This document shows positions 42,303 to 52,451 of a stretch of DNA of 64,000 nucleotides, piece by piece. Positions within the stretch are counted from its first letter, which is position 1. Each line of letters opens with the position of its first letter. The translations under genes and the position numbers were made by a program. The notes beneath the pieces are model-generated. The model searched no databases and was not told the origin of the DNA. It saw nothing but the letters and a program-made list of their open reading frames with translations. Origin of the DNA: Astragalus membranaceus (taxonomy: Eukaryota > Streptophyta > Magnoliopsida > Fabales > Fabaceae); assembly GCA_039519185.1 (NCBI GenBank), contig CM076854.1, forward strand, positions 161,315,434-161,379,433, given 5' to 3'.

Positions 42303-42557
42303 TTTTTAAAGAAAAATAGACAAAAATCACAAATAGAAGAATAATCATCCAAGTAATTTGATCACTTACAATTAAGTCTCCATGAGAAGCATGAGGCACA
42401 CAACATGATCCAACAATCACATATTGAAGAGTAATCCTCATGCAAGAAAATTGAAAAACCAATTGAAACAAACTTATAAAGTAACAAAGTCATTACGCTA
42501 CATAAAAGGGTAGGAAGAAATAAACCTGATCTATATAGTAGAAACGAAGAAAATAAG
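40886..42557. other. AT-rich intergenic sequence with a repeated block and a microsatellite
   Basis: No gene recognised. A motif TGCACGTGCGTTGCACGGG lies at 41315-41333 in otherwise very AT-rich sequence. 41866-42215 is related to 50461-51065 on the other side of the second CACTA element. Short ORFs here are low-complexity artefacts. Confidence 0.5.
42212..42300. repeat. Compound (TA)n(GA)n microsatellite
   Basis: A run of TA dinucleotides to about 42266, followed directly by about 17 GA units. Confidence 0.9.
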
Positions 42558-42649
42558 CACTACTAGAATTCTCGGCATTTCCTGCAGAATTTGCTGCGGA
42601 AAATTTCCGCAGGAAATATCTGAGAACTTTCCTGCCAATTTTCTAAATA

Positions 42650-42713
42650 TGCAGGGAATTGAACTCATGACCCTAGATGATATGAAAGCATCTTAACCAC
42701 TAAACCAACCCGT
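42650..42713 (-). repeat. tRNA-derived SINE head, partial
   Basis: On the minus strand, GGGTTGGTTTAGTGGTTAAG resembles an RNA polymerase III A box, and GAGTTCAATTCCC about 30 bp downstream resembles a B box. Spacing fits a tRNA-like SINE 5' region. No SINE body or poly tail is seen and it lies in the CACTA subterminal region. Too short and irregular for a tRNA gene. Confidence 0.55.
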
Positions 42714-42819
42714 TTTTACTGTCACTAAGTAGTTCAAAATGGTAATAACAGCTTTGTTTACGGAATTAGAATTTATTTTATTTTATTATTATTATTTAAA
42801 AAATTAAAAACACGATTTG

Positions 42820-43200
42820 TGAACTACTTCCACCGTCTCTTTTACGTTTCTTTTTCTCATCGTCTATTCGTTCCTCTCATCGTCCCTCTCATCGTCTCTC
42901 GACTACTTCCATTCTTCGTTCACTCTCATCGTCTTCTTCGTTCCTCTCATCGTCTCTCACCGTTGAACTTCTCTCTCGCCGATCTCTTCACCGTCGAGTT
43001 CATAGACTGCAACGCCACCTCCGTGTTCCTCTTCGTCTTCCTCAGTTCACACCAACAGTGACCGCGACGCCACCTCCACCGTCTCTTCCTCTCCTCACGC
43101 GGACGCCACCAGACCATCACGTGTCTGTGAATCTTCCGTGACAGACCTCAGTTCGTCTTTCTCTTCTGTAGCTTAGGTATTTCTCTCATTCAAACCCTAA
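42820..43200 (+). other. Pyrimidine-rich leader-like segment of CACTA element 2
   Basis: Repeated CTCTCATCGT and CCACCGTC units on the plus strand, followed by CAAACCCTAAT-type sequence as in plant 5' leaders. It lies upstream of the cargo exons and could be a captured 5' UTR. No convincing ORF. Confidence 0.4.
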
Positions 43201-43794
43201 TAATTGATTTTCCCCCAAATTTGCATTTCCTTAATTGATTTTGCCCTAACTTGTTTCCCTGTGCTTTGAACCTGTCCCTAATTCAAACCCTAATTGCTTA
43301 TGTAATTGATTTTCCTTAATTGAAAATGGAAGGCACTGATCAATTTCGTTCCTTCATTGAAAATTGATTTTCCTCCTCTGCTCTTCAATTTCGTTCCTTC
43401 TGTACGTTTTTGAAACCTTCGAGTGTCTGCATCTTTCGTACAATAACTCAAATATAGCACAGTTCTAATTGCTATTGCATATTTATAAATAAATGTTAAC
43501 TTGAATGGTGTGGGATAAATATTCTATAAATATTCTTAGTACTTAAGAGGTTTGCATAAGGAGATTTGGTATATTAGACTATGCTTATTCTAAATGCATT
43601 GGAAATAAGCAAATATGTACAGATTGCTTCATTTATGGATGTTAGACTATGCCTATTCTAAATGCATTGGTTTGTTTTGATGTCTTAAATATTAATTTTA
43701 TACATTTTTAACTTCTTGTAATACTTGGTGTTGTCTATCATAGATTGTATAGTCTCTTATATACTCCTTGTCTTTTTGTGCTTGATATTGCAGC

Positions 43795-44174
43795 TGGCGC
43801 AGGTTAAGGTTATTGGATGAGGATTATTCTGGTGCACTGAAGGTGTATGAGAAAATTGTGAAGGGATGTCTAATGTAGTTTTTATGCATTTTGCACATGA
43901 TATTAAACACAAATTATAAGTCTGACTTTGAATGAATTTCATCATAAATGTATTCGTGACAAGGGAGTATTTGCTTACTAGCTAGAATGAAATTCATCAA
44001 CTATCCACTAAGAGTTATTCCATTGTAATTGTCAATTTGTTTACTATTGTTTTTTAGGTTGAGAAAAGTAAACAAGAAGCTGAAGGATTTTCAAATCAAG
44101 AAGAGCACCCAAATCAGCACTGGCAAGAGTTTGATGATCCCCTTGTGCATGGACTGGCATCATCTGTCATCCTG
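43795..44174 (+). pseudogene. Unidentified captured exons in CACTA element 2
   Basis: Two exon-like blocks. The first, near 43795-43870, can be read as LRLLDEDYSGALKVYEKIVK, which looks like one helix-turn-helix (TPR-like) repeat, but another frame is also possible. The second, 44058-44174, is exactly 117 nt (39 codons) between a TTTAG acceptor and a GTAAAC donor and reads HPNQHWQEFDDPLVHGLAS in its second half. I do not recognise the parent gene. Confidence 0.45.
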
Positions 44175-44413
44175 GTAAACAAAGAGTTCTCTTAGTGTAA
44201 GCAAGTAGCACAATGCTTTTCATTCAATTATTACTTTTTTCCCACATTCTCAACTGAGTGTGACACTTACCAATTGTACTGAACTTAGAGCCATGTAAGT
44301 TAAATAGTTCAATTCCGTTGCTAGAAATTTGCTATGTAAATTCCCTAAATGTTTCCTTTTTTATACCATGTTGAATGGCTTACATTTTTCATCTGAATCT
44401 AATGAATTGAAAG

Positions 44414-44485
44414 GTACTTGGGGGCTAATTATTTCTAAGGAGGCATACCATCAGAAATTGGAAACCTTTCATATTTAAGTATACT
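44414..44485 (+). pseudogene. Captured leucine-rich-repeat exon (receptor-kinase type)
   Basis: A 72-nt block between an AG acceptor and a GTAAGC donor encodes one 24-residue leucine-rich repeat (GGIPSEIGNLSYLSIL), with one in-frame stop near its middle. Exons of exactly 72 nt that encode single repeats are typical of some plant LRR receptor kinases. Only this unit was found. Confidence 0.65.
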
Positions 44486-45024
44486 GTAAGCCCCTCTCTC
44501 TTGGTTTATCTCTATGGACCTATCTTTGTCCAGGCTTCAGTTTAACTAAATTGTTTTTGTTTCTCAACTACTTTTTCAGTTTTCATTTAGGATTTTAATG
44601 CAAAATTTATTACAGGAATTTATAAATCATGTAATACTTGGTGTTGACATTGCTAGTATAATCATTCAGTTCCAAAAACAGAGAAATCCCGCAGAAATCA
44701 ACATTGTGAAGCTTCGATTCAACAGAAAAACTGAGGAATCGCGCGATTCTCTGGTTCTCCGCTTCTCCGTCGTGTGCTATCATCTTCTCCGATCGTCTTC
44801 TCAGTTGCGTTCTCCACTTCTCCGATCGTGCTCTCAACTTCGCTGATCCTGGATTTCACTACAACTTAGTTGGATCCTGACTTATCTTCTTCCGTGAAGG
44901 TAACCTAATATATTGGAACCTGCCTTTGTAGCACTGGTGATGTTAGTGGCTTTTCTTTTTGTAGAACCTGCCCTTGTTTATGGAGTATTGTTAGTGGTTG
45001 TTGTAAAAATTGGGGAAACTGCAG

Positions 45025-45345
45025 GTCTTTGGTGTTAATGGTGAGAGGTTTGACCTATTCAACATTGATCCTTCAACCACCTGCAACAGTGTCAAGCTTG
45101 GTTGTGGTGAAGGAATTAAGTATATGTGTTGCGTTGCTTTTCATCATCCACTTTGCATCATATTTTGAACAAGTTGTTCTGTAACTTGCTTTCACTTGTA
45201 GAGTAGAACTATTTTGGATAAGGTTAATAATGCTTTTTTTATTTGAATGGACAGCAAAGCTGAGAAGAATAACATACCCTGGAGGGAAATGACAAAAGAG
45301 ATTTTGGAGTCAGAAGTGTATAGGGAATTCAAAACCACTCTTTAG
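45025..45345 (+). pseudogene. Unidentified captured exons in CACTA element 2
   Basis: After a GCAG acceptor at 45023-45024, VFGVNGERFDLFNIDPST is readable, then VKLGCGEGIK. A further block near 45255-45345 reads NNIPWREMTKEILESEV. Parent gene not recognised. Confidence 0.4.
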
Positions 45346-45599
45346 TATATCCAGATTGTAAATTTTATCTTACTTTATTTTGGTGTTTCCATTCTATCAT
45401 TTGTGTCTTGCATGTTCAAGTGTACTGATGGAGGGACTGGCTGATTTACTGCACAGATTATTTGAATCCATTTCATGCAAAAATGGCAAGGGAAATCTTA
45501 CATGACTGGTAAGTGGTAATCCTGAACTTTACTGTATGTCAATGGATGGTTTGCTTTGGTCACTCCATTTTTTATTGGTGAATTGGTTGTGGTTGTTCT

Positions 45600-48215
45600 T
45601 GTAACGCCCCAAAATAATTTAATTAATTATTTAATTAAGTTATTTAAGGCTTACAATATTTATTTAATTTAATTAAATAATTCAAGTTTAATTATTTTAT
45701 TTTATTTTATTAGGAGGTGTTGTCACTAATTAAGTGGTGCGAGCAAGGGCCCGTGATCCACAATTAGGCCCGTGGCCCATTGCTTAGTCAAGTAATTCGA
45801 CTCTCAAGGGGTCTTAGAAGCTAGTTTTCATTTTGACTCAAGTGGGAAAAAGAAAGAAAGTAACGTAAGAGAGAGTGAGAAGAGAAAGTTGCGAAGAGAA
45901 GAAGAGGAGAAGAGGAGAAGGCGAAGCACATAGAGAAGAGGAGGAGGCTCGTTGGTGGCTTGCATTTTTCCCTTGGAGCTTGGCTAGCAATTCGATTTTC
46001 CATAAGGTTAGGGGGTCCTCTTTTTGTTCTTAATAGATATGCGAATTGGATGCTTAGGGTTAGGGTTCTAGGAATAATTCCCATGAATGAATTGTGATGT
46101 TGATAAGTAAATTATAATGAAGTAATGCGTGATTGTTGAATTATTATGTTGAAAATTGTATGATTGATGCTTGAGTTGTGGCTATTGCGAATTGGATACC
46201 CTATGTTTGATCATATGTCTCATTGGTGCTTGATTGGTGAAATTGAGAATCATGGTGACACTTTAGTAATATATATGTAATTGGGCATTTTGATGAATTT
46301 AATTTGGTGAATGAAAGTGAGAAAAATTCTGTTTAGAAGCCCCTAGGCGCCTTGGGCGCCATAAGCATGTTGCTGAAATTTTCAGTGTTGCGCCTAGTCA
46401 TGGGCGCCAGGTGCCCAGCAGTGTGCTGCGCCAGTTTCCAAAATTCTGTTGCCCTGTGTTGCCATTCTGTGTCACTGTGTGCTGTGCCTGTTGCCTGTGT
46501 TGCCATTCTGTGTTGCTGTGCCTGTTGCATGTGTTGCCATTCTGTGTTCCTGTGCTGCCAGTTTTGGCACATGTTGCTTGTGTCATGGGCGCCAAGGGCC
46601 CCAAAGTCCTGGTGATAGTTTTGTAAAAATTGTTTTCAGGTTTTTATACTCAGGTAAAATGGCTCATGAAAAATGATTTTTGGCAACAAAGGAGTTGAGT
46701 TGCGTATTTTCACTAGGTGCCTAGTGCATGGGCGCCAAAAATAATGTTCAGTTTTTGATAAAATTTTTATTGGGTTTTCATGTCCTGAGCATGTGGCTCG
46801 TGTAAAATTAATTTCGAAGAAAAATGAGTTTTGTTGCAAGTTGGTCTTAGGCGCCTAGTGCCTGGGCGACGTGTTGCTGTGCTGGGCGCAATGCGCCTGT
46901 GTGCGTGTTGTTCCCCTGGGCGCCTAGCGCCTGTGCGCTGTTGCGCGTGTTGTTCCCCTGGGCGCCTAGCGCCTGTGCGCTGTTGCGCGTGTTGTTCCCC
47001 TGGGCGCCTAGCGTCTGTGCGCTGTTGCGCGTGTTGTTCCTGGGCGCCAAGCGCCCATGCGCCTGTGCGTGTTGCCTCTCCTGGGCGCCAAGCGCCATGC
47101 GCCAAGCGCTGTGTTGCCCCTGGGCGCCCAGCGCCCATGCGCCAGTTTCCAGGATGTCTAAACATTTTTCCTAAATTGTTTTTAATGTAACTTTTGACTC
47201 GGTTATCCAAATTCGACGGTTCAAAATGAGTTTTGAAGATAATTTCAGTGCCTATCCAATAGTCTCAATTTTATGCAAAAATAAATTATTTTACTGGTGT
47301 TTCTGGGCTGATGATGTTCAAGTGTCCAAATGACTGTTTTCCTCCATTTTCCCTATGTCGTGTCAATGTCCTAAGCTGGTCTATTTAAATTGATGTTGGT
47401 GTGAGTGGTGAGCTGAATTGGTGAGTGTGATAGGGTGAGATTGGTGAGCAGAGGCTACGGCCTAATTTTAATTTGGTGAGCCAATTAATATACAATGGTG
47501 AGATTATGAATTTTAAATGATAAATTAATTGGACTTGGTGTGTTGTGATGCATTCCCATAGCATCTCATGGACATATGCATTATTGGTGAGCAGAGGCTA
47601 CGGCCTAATTTTAATTTGGTGAGCAGAGGCTACGGCCTATTTGTATTTGGTGACGGATCCGACATGCATGTACCCGTGGAGTTTGGGTTGCATTACATGC
47701 ATAATCATATATTGTGTAGTGCTGTTTGGAATATAGAATGTTCATGTGATTGTTCCATTGTTGTGAGTTGGTGTGCCTGGTTTCCTTTTTCCTACGCATT
47801 GCTTAATTTCCATATGTTATTAATTATGAAAAGAGACTCACCCTACTGCCTTTATGTTGCTTCTTATGTCGGCAACGTGCAGGTAATGATGAGTGAAGGT
47901 TTCCTGTATGCCTTCGTCTGGTAGGAAGTGTCACGCTCTGATACGTAGCACCAGGGGGGGTGTCCTATGTTTATGCTTTATTTTCTTAAAACTGCTAGAC
48001 TTTGTTGGTGATGTATTGGTTTTAATTTTAGAACTCTTTATTATTCCGCTGCTGGTGGTGATTGGTTTTAGTGATGCGAACTAAACTTTCCTTACGGTGT
48101 TATGTATCTTGATATTTATGGAGTAAATGTAGCACTCGCTTGAATTGTTTTCAAAAAAAAAAAAAGAGACTCTGATTTTATTTAAAAGCAAAGTTATTAG
48201 AAAAGGGGTGTTACA
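45600..48215. mobile_element. Probable solo LTR, 2.6 kb, same family as 22854-25067
   Basis: Starts TGTAACGCCCC and ends GGGTGTTACA, flanked by a perfect 5-bp duplication GTTCT (45595-45599, 48216-48220). It shares with the first copy the start (AAAATAATTTAATTAATT), the GGTTGCATT...CATGCA segment, GGCAACG(C)TGCAGGTAA, and CTCTGATAC with a G-rich run. The middle differs and holds its own GC-rich minisatellite. Same orientation as the first copy. Confidence 0.7.
46330..47160 (+). repeat. GC-rich minisatellites in the second solo LTR
   Basis: 46440-46580 repeats GTTGCCATTCTGTGT. 46895-47080 has a 42-bp unit (GTTGTTCCCCTGGGCGCCTA and GCGCCTGTGCG) about four times. The palindrome GGCGCC recurs throughout. 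Long Arg/Gly/Ala-rich ORFs here are repeat artefacts. Confidence 0.75.
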
Positions 48216-50100
48216 GTTCTTTCCAGCTCTTCTTTTTCTTTTTGTTATGCTTATTATGCAAAGCTGTTGTTTAGTATTTACCTTCATATATTCAAATGCA
48301 TTACTATTGAAGCTATGGTGCTATTTTTCTTCCATTTAAATGTAGCAAGACAAAGCCGACCCTTACATTTTTTGGCACTGGGAGTGGAGTGACGTGGAGC
48401 CTAGTTGGCAGACTTTTCATCTTAAACTGAAAAGTATGCATTTTCTTTTACCTGTTTTTTTACAGAGAGGCAAACTAATGTGGAAGTTCTTGTTTGCAGC
48501 AGTTTGGTCATGACAATTTTGCTTCTTCATTTTTTCCCTCATTAATATCAGGTTCTTCTTTCTTGAGATCAATTATCCGATTGCGGTATACTCTCCTTGT
48601 TTTAGCATTACTAACTGGTTATTTAGATGCAATTGATTCTGGAATGTCATAGTATAAATTTTACAATAGTTTCATTTCTATGATCATTTCTTTGCAATTT
48701 GAAAATAGTAAATACAATTAATGATTGTAACAAGTATTATGAACTGTTGAATGTTGTTTCCAGAACCTTTTAGTTTCATTCTCACTTGGTTTGCTGCTGT
48801 TCCCCTCATTTTATGGCTGACTCAGTTAGTGCCTTTGTGATCCCCCACATTGCCCCATCCTAGGCTTGGCCAGCAGCGCTCTTCATTGCAATCACAGGCA
48901 GCTGAGACTCAATGTCTCTCCTTCATCCATTAACAGGTCTGCACCACTTCTTGTACATGATGTTATTCTGATTCAAGCTCATCTTGTACATGATGTTATT
49001 TACATGATTGACAATTTCTCTAGCTGTTTCCTCACTGAATGTGTGTTATTTACATGATGTTATTTATATAACATGTATTGTATGAATCTTCTAATATCAA
49101 TCAAATTGCTTTGACTTGTAGTTAATCATTCTATTTTGTGTTATCCTTACATGTTAAGCCCCATATGATAAGGATAAGCCCCTATTTGATTGCTTGTGAG
49201 TTGTAACTAGTGAAACTTGATAGCAAAGTATAGCATTTAAAGTTACTCAAATCACTAGGAGTTGGCTTGCTGAAATGCCAAATGAATCGTATAATTGGGG
49301 TTAGATTTATAATTGGTTGTTAGCTACACAAGGTAATATTTTAAGAATATGTCAAGAATAAGTTTTATCTGTAACATGAATGATGACAAATTAATGCCTA
49401 ATTTCTCACTATATAGCACTAGGCATTGTGTTTCCATGAGCTGCTATTTCGTTAACATTTTACAAGGAATTTCAACTTGGCTCTGTCAGTGGTAGATTTA
49501 GATTTTGCAGCTCTATTTAGTGTGGATTTACTTAAAATTCTCAATTAGAATTAATGAAAATCTGTATATGGTCCCTGCTGCTTTCTATTGCTAACTAGGA
49601 AAACTTGCTGAATTACTTTCTGTCAATAATAACATAGTTGAATAGCTTTCTTTTCTTCTTTTGTTTCATTGGTTCAAATTAACACCAGCCTTTGTGACTA
49701 GTATGTGTAGACAAAACCTTATATCTTTCTCAATGCAAAGGCCAGTTGGTCAAGAAGTGGAAAGAATTCAGCTTTTGTTATACGTAGCAACTTGGAGGAG
49801 GGAAACCCATCATGAAATTAGTTTTGTATTATTGGGCAAATGTAATGAATGGTTGTATTATTGTATAGAATTAGCTTTGTATTATTGGACAAATGTAATG
49901 AATGGTTGTATTATTGTATGGAATTGGTTTTGGTTTTTTATTATTACATAGATGTTTTCTTTTGTATTCCATCTCATATTAATGTGTATATATGTGTGTA
50001 TTTATATACATATACCGTAAAATAACAACACAAACAAAGACTATAAATAATTTCATTAATAATAATAATAATACCAAACAATAACATTTGCTGCTAGTTT
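48216..50100 (+). other. Right interior of CACTA element 2
   Basis: AT-rich with a possible exon at about 48345-48440 (after a TGTAG acceptor-like site) whose frame I could not settle, and a duplicated TAATGAATGGTTGTATTATTG near 49845-49920. Nothing named. Confidence 0.35.
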
Positions 50101-50441
50101 GAAGAAAAAAATTCTGTGATTTCCTGCGGAATTTCCTGTGGAACTTCCTGTGGAATTTCGTGCGGAAATTTTGAATTTTCTGCGGAATTTCCTTTGGAAT
50201 TCCTACGGAACTTCCTGCGAAGATTCCTGCGGAATTTTCTGCGAACTTCCTGCGGAATTTCCTGAGGAATTTCATGCAGAAATGTCCTGTCGATTTAAAA
50301 ATCCGCAGGAAATAATTATCCACGAACGAAATAACTGGGAATCTTAATCCGCTGAAAATTCCGCAGGAAACTCAGTTCCTGCGAATTTTCAATGAAAATC
50401 CGCAGGAAATTCCGCAGGAAATGACGAAAATTCTAGTAGTG

Positions 50442-51653
50442 AAGATTAAACATTTTTCTCAATAATAATATTAAAATATACATGATTTCTCAATGCCTAT
50501 AACTTTACAAATAAATGTTGTCTCTATTGCCTCATTCACTAATTGATCCAAATTTATCTTCTTGCCTCTTTGCCTACTTCAAAATTGTCAATAACATGAA
50601 ACCCTTTACCCTTTTTTGTGCATTCCATGCACCTTTTCTTGCAAAACTCACTCCTTTCTTCTACTTCATGTTTTTCATTATGAATTTTGTTGTCAAAACC
50701 AATCCCCTCACCATCCAAAAATGTCTTGTTTAAATAGTCAGTTCTTGCTATAATTGACTAAAACTCTACATCTTCCACTCATATTCTACTAACTCATGAG
50801 TTTATTATCAATTAAAGGAATAATTCATATGAATGTGAAACTTCTCCTTTTCAATGTATAATTGTTACATTAAAAAGAATTTTAAAAGTCATCTATATAT
50901 TACTTTTAATTAAAAAAGAAATATATTTGTATTGGAATATTTCGAATTAATCCAAATAATTATAATTAGTAAATATATTTTTTTAACTAAATTTAGATTT
51001 TTTACCAATTCTTATAATAGTATAATTTCTTTTGTAAAAAATATATACTTTCAAAAACTATGTTGAGATTTATGCTTTAAAAAATGGAAAGAAAACAACT
51101 CTACCTCTTCTACTCATTTCATACAAATTTCTGAGTTTATTAGCAATTAAAGAAATGATTCAGATTCTTAAAAAAAAATTCATATAACGTAAAATAATAA
51201 ATAACCGTTAAACTAAATTTAATGTTAATAGTCCACTAACTATTTTATATTTTAAAGATAGTTTTAGATTAAATTTAATGAAACATATATATATATATAT
51301 ATATATTATATTATATTATAAATATATTGTTAATTGTTATTATTATTTCAGTTTTTCCATCAAAAATTAGAAAATATCATTTTCATAAAAATATAAACAT
51401 AGTTAAATGATATTCCACTATGAGTATCTTTTAATAAGGTAGTGACAATTATTAGATTTCATTAAAAAATACATTTTAATAGTTAAATTTCAAAGAAAAT
51501 AAATTCAAAGTTAGAAACCTTTCAATTCCATAACCGTTGCAACATAAATACAAATCAAGTAATAAAATTATTTTTTTTTCTTTGAAAAGAATAATAATAT
51601 TTTGGTTAAAAATGGTAATAATAAAACTCAGTTTAGTTCCTGACATATACTAT
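50442..51653. other. AT-rich intergenic sequence, diverged repeat of 41866-42215
   Basis: Shares an ordered series of blocks with the sequence left of CACTA element 2 (TATTAAAATATACA, TTTCTCAATGCCTATAACTTTACAAA-like, TATAATTAGTAAATATATTT). There is also a weaker internal duplication (50761-50850 against 51097-51190). A TA microsatellite lies at about 51286-51307. No gene. Confidence 0.5.
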
Positions 51654-52377
51654 TGTTAGCCTAGAATTTCGACAAGGCTTTTGAGTGGTTAGTTAATAGG
51701 GTTTGACTCTTCATTAAAGATCATTCATAATGCCTTCGGAAAGAAAAAGTGACATTTAAGTCATCTCAGCATGTTTTCGACAGAAGAAGTCTTCACCAAT
51801 TCGACAGGGAAGAGTTTTCCACAGGACAGTGTATTCAGGACTTCGTCAAGCAGTTATTGGCAAACAGTTGTGTCGAATTTCAAGACTACGGTTAATACAA
51901 CGTAGGCAGTATGTGGCATCGAGCGTGGCACGAAATCCATCACTGGTTAATGAGACGTAGCCACGTGTCCATAGCAGTTTACATTTCAGTCATTATTTTC
52001 TGTATAAATAGTAGTTTCTACAGAGAAATCTGGTGGCAAATTATTATACCAAACACACAGTTCTGAAACTCTAACTTCCAAGTCACAGCGAAAACAGAGT
52101 AAAAGAATTATTGTACAACGTATGTGAATTTGTGCACCATTCTCTTTACATTAAATGCAATTTATTACTTTCAATACAAGTCATTTTACATTTCTGCGTT
52201 CCATTTTATTACTTCTTTTTCTTTGATTTCCATTTTCATGGTGAATTGTCTCCCTTTTAAAATATATTTGTTGACAAACTGCGGTGTTTAAAGGCAATTG
52301 CTTTGGAGATTTCTGGTTTAATCTCACAAACATTTCTAATAAAACCAGTGATTGTTTGCTAAAAACACCAGCGAACA
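51654..52377 (+). repeat. 5' LTR of the Tat/Ogre-like element
   Basis: TGTTAGCC to GCGAACA. TATAAATA at 52003-52010 is the probable promoter, and recurring TTCGAC/GTCGAA motifs lie in the upstream part. Confidence 0.92.
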
Positions 52378-52379
52378 AA

Positions 52380-52397
52380 TTGGCACGCCCGGTGGGA
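52380..52397 (+). other. Primer binding site of the Tat/Ogre-like element
   Basis: TTGGCACGCCCGGTGGGAC follows two bases after the LTR. I do not know the matching tRNA. Confidence 0.6.
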
Positions 52398-52451
52398 CGG
52401 TTTGCCTTTAATACATAATTTTTCTATGTTCTTGTATATATTTGTATTTGC

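Larger units (their letters stand above)
42558..50441. mobile_element. Second CACTA transposon, non-autonomous, with exon-like cargo
   Basis: 7,884 bp. Both ends have the inverted repeat CACTACTAGAATT, and the flanks are a perfect 3-bp duplication AAG (42555-42557, 50442-50444). Subterminal regions have TTTCCTGCGGAA-type repeats, sparse on the left (42575-42625) and dense on the right (50120-50430). No transposase. The interior has several plus-strand exon-like fragments, including a clear 72-nt leucine-rich-repeat exon, a tRNA-derived SINE-like piece near the left end and a 2.6-kb solo LTR. The repeats differ from those of the first CACTA element, so the two belong to different families. Confidence 0.88.

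Noticed and set aside
42650..42713. tRNA gene
   Set aside because: A and B boxes are recognisable but no cloverleaf with a proper acceptor stem and anticodon arm can be drawn. A SINE head fits better.
46352..47210. Arg/Gly/Ala- and Cys-rich ORFs on both strands
   Set aside because: Products of the GC-rich minisatellite, without protein-like composition.
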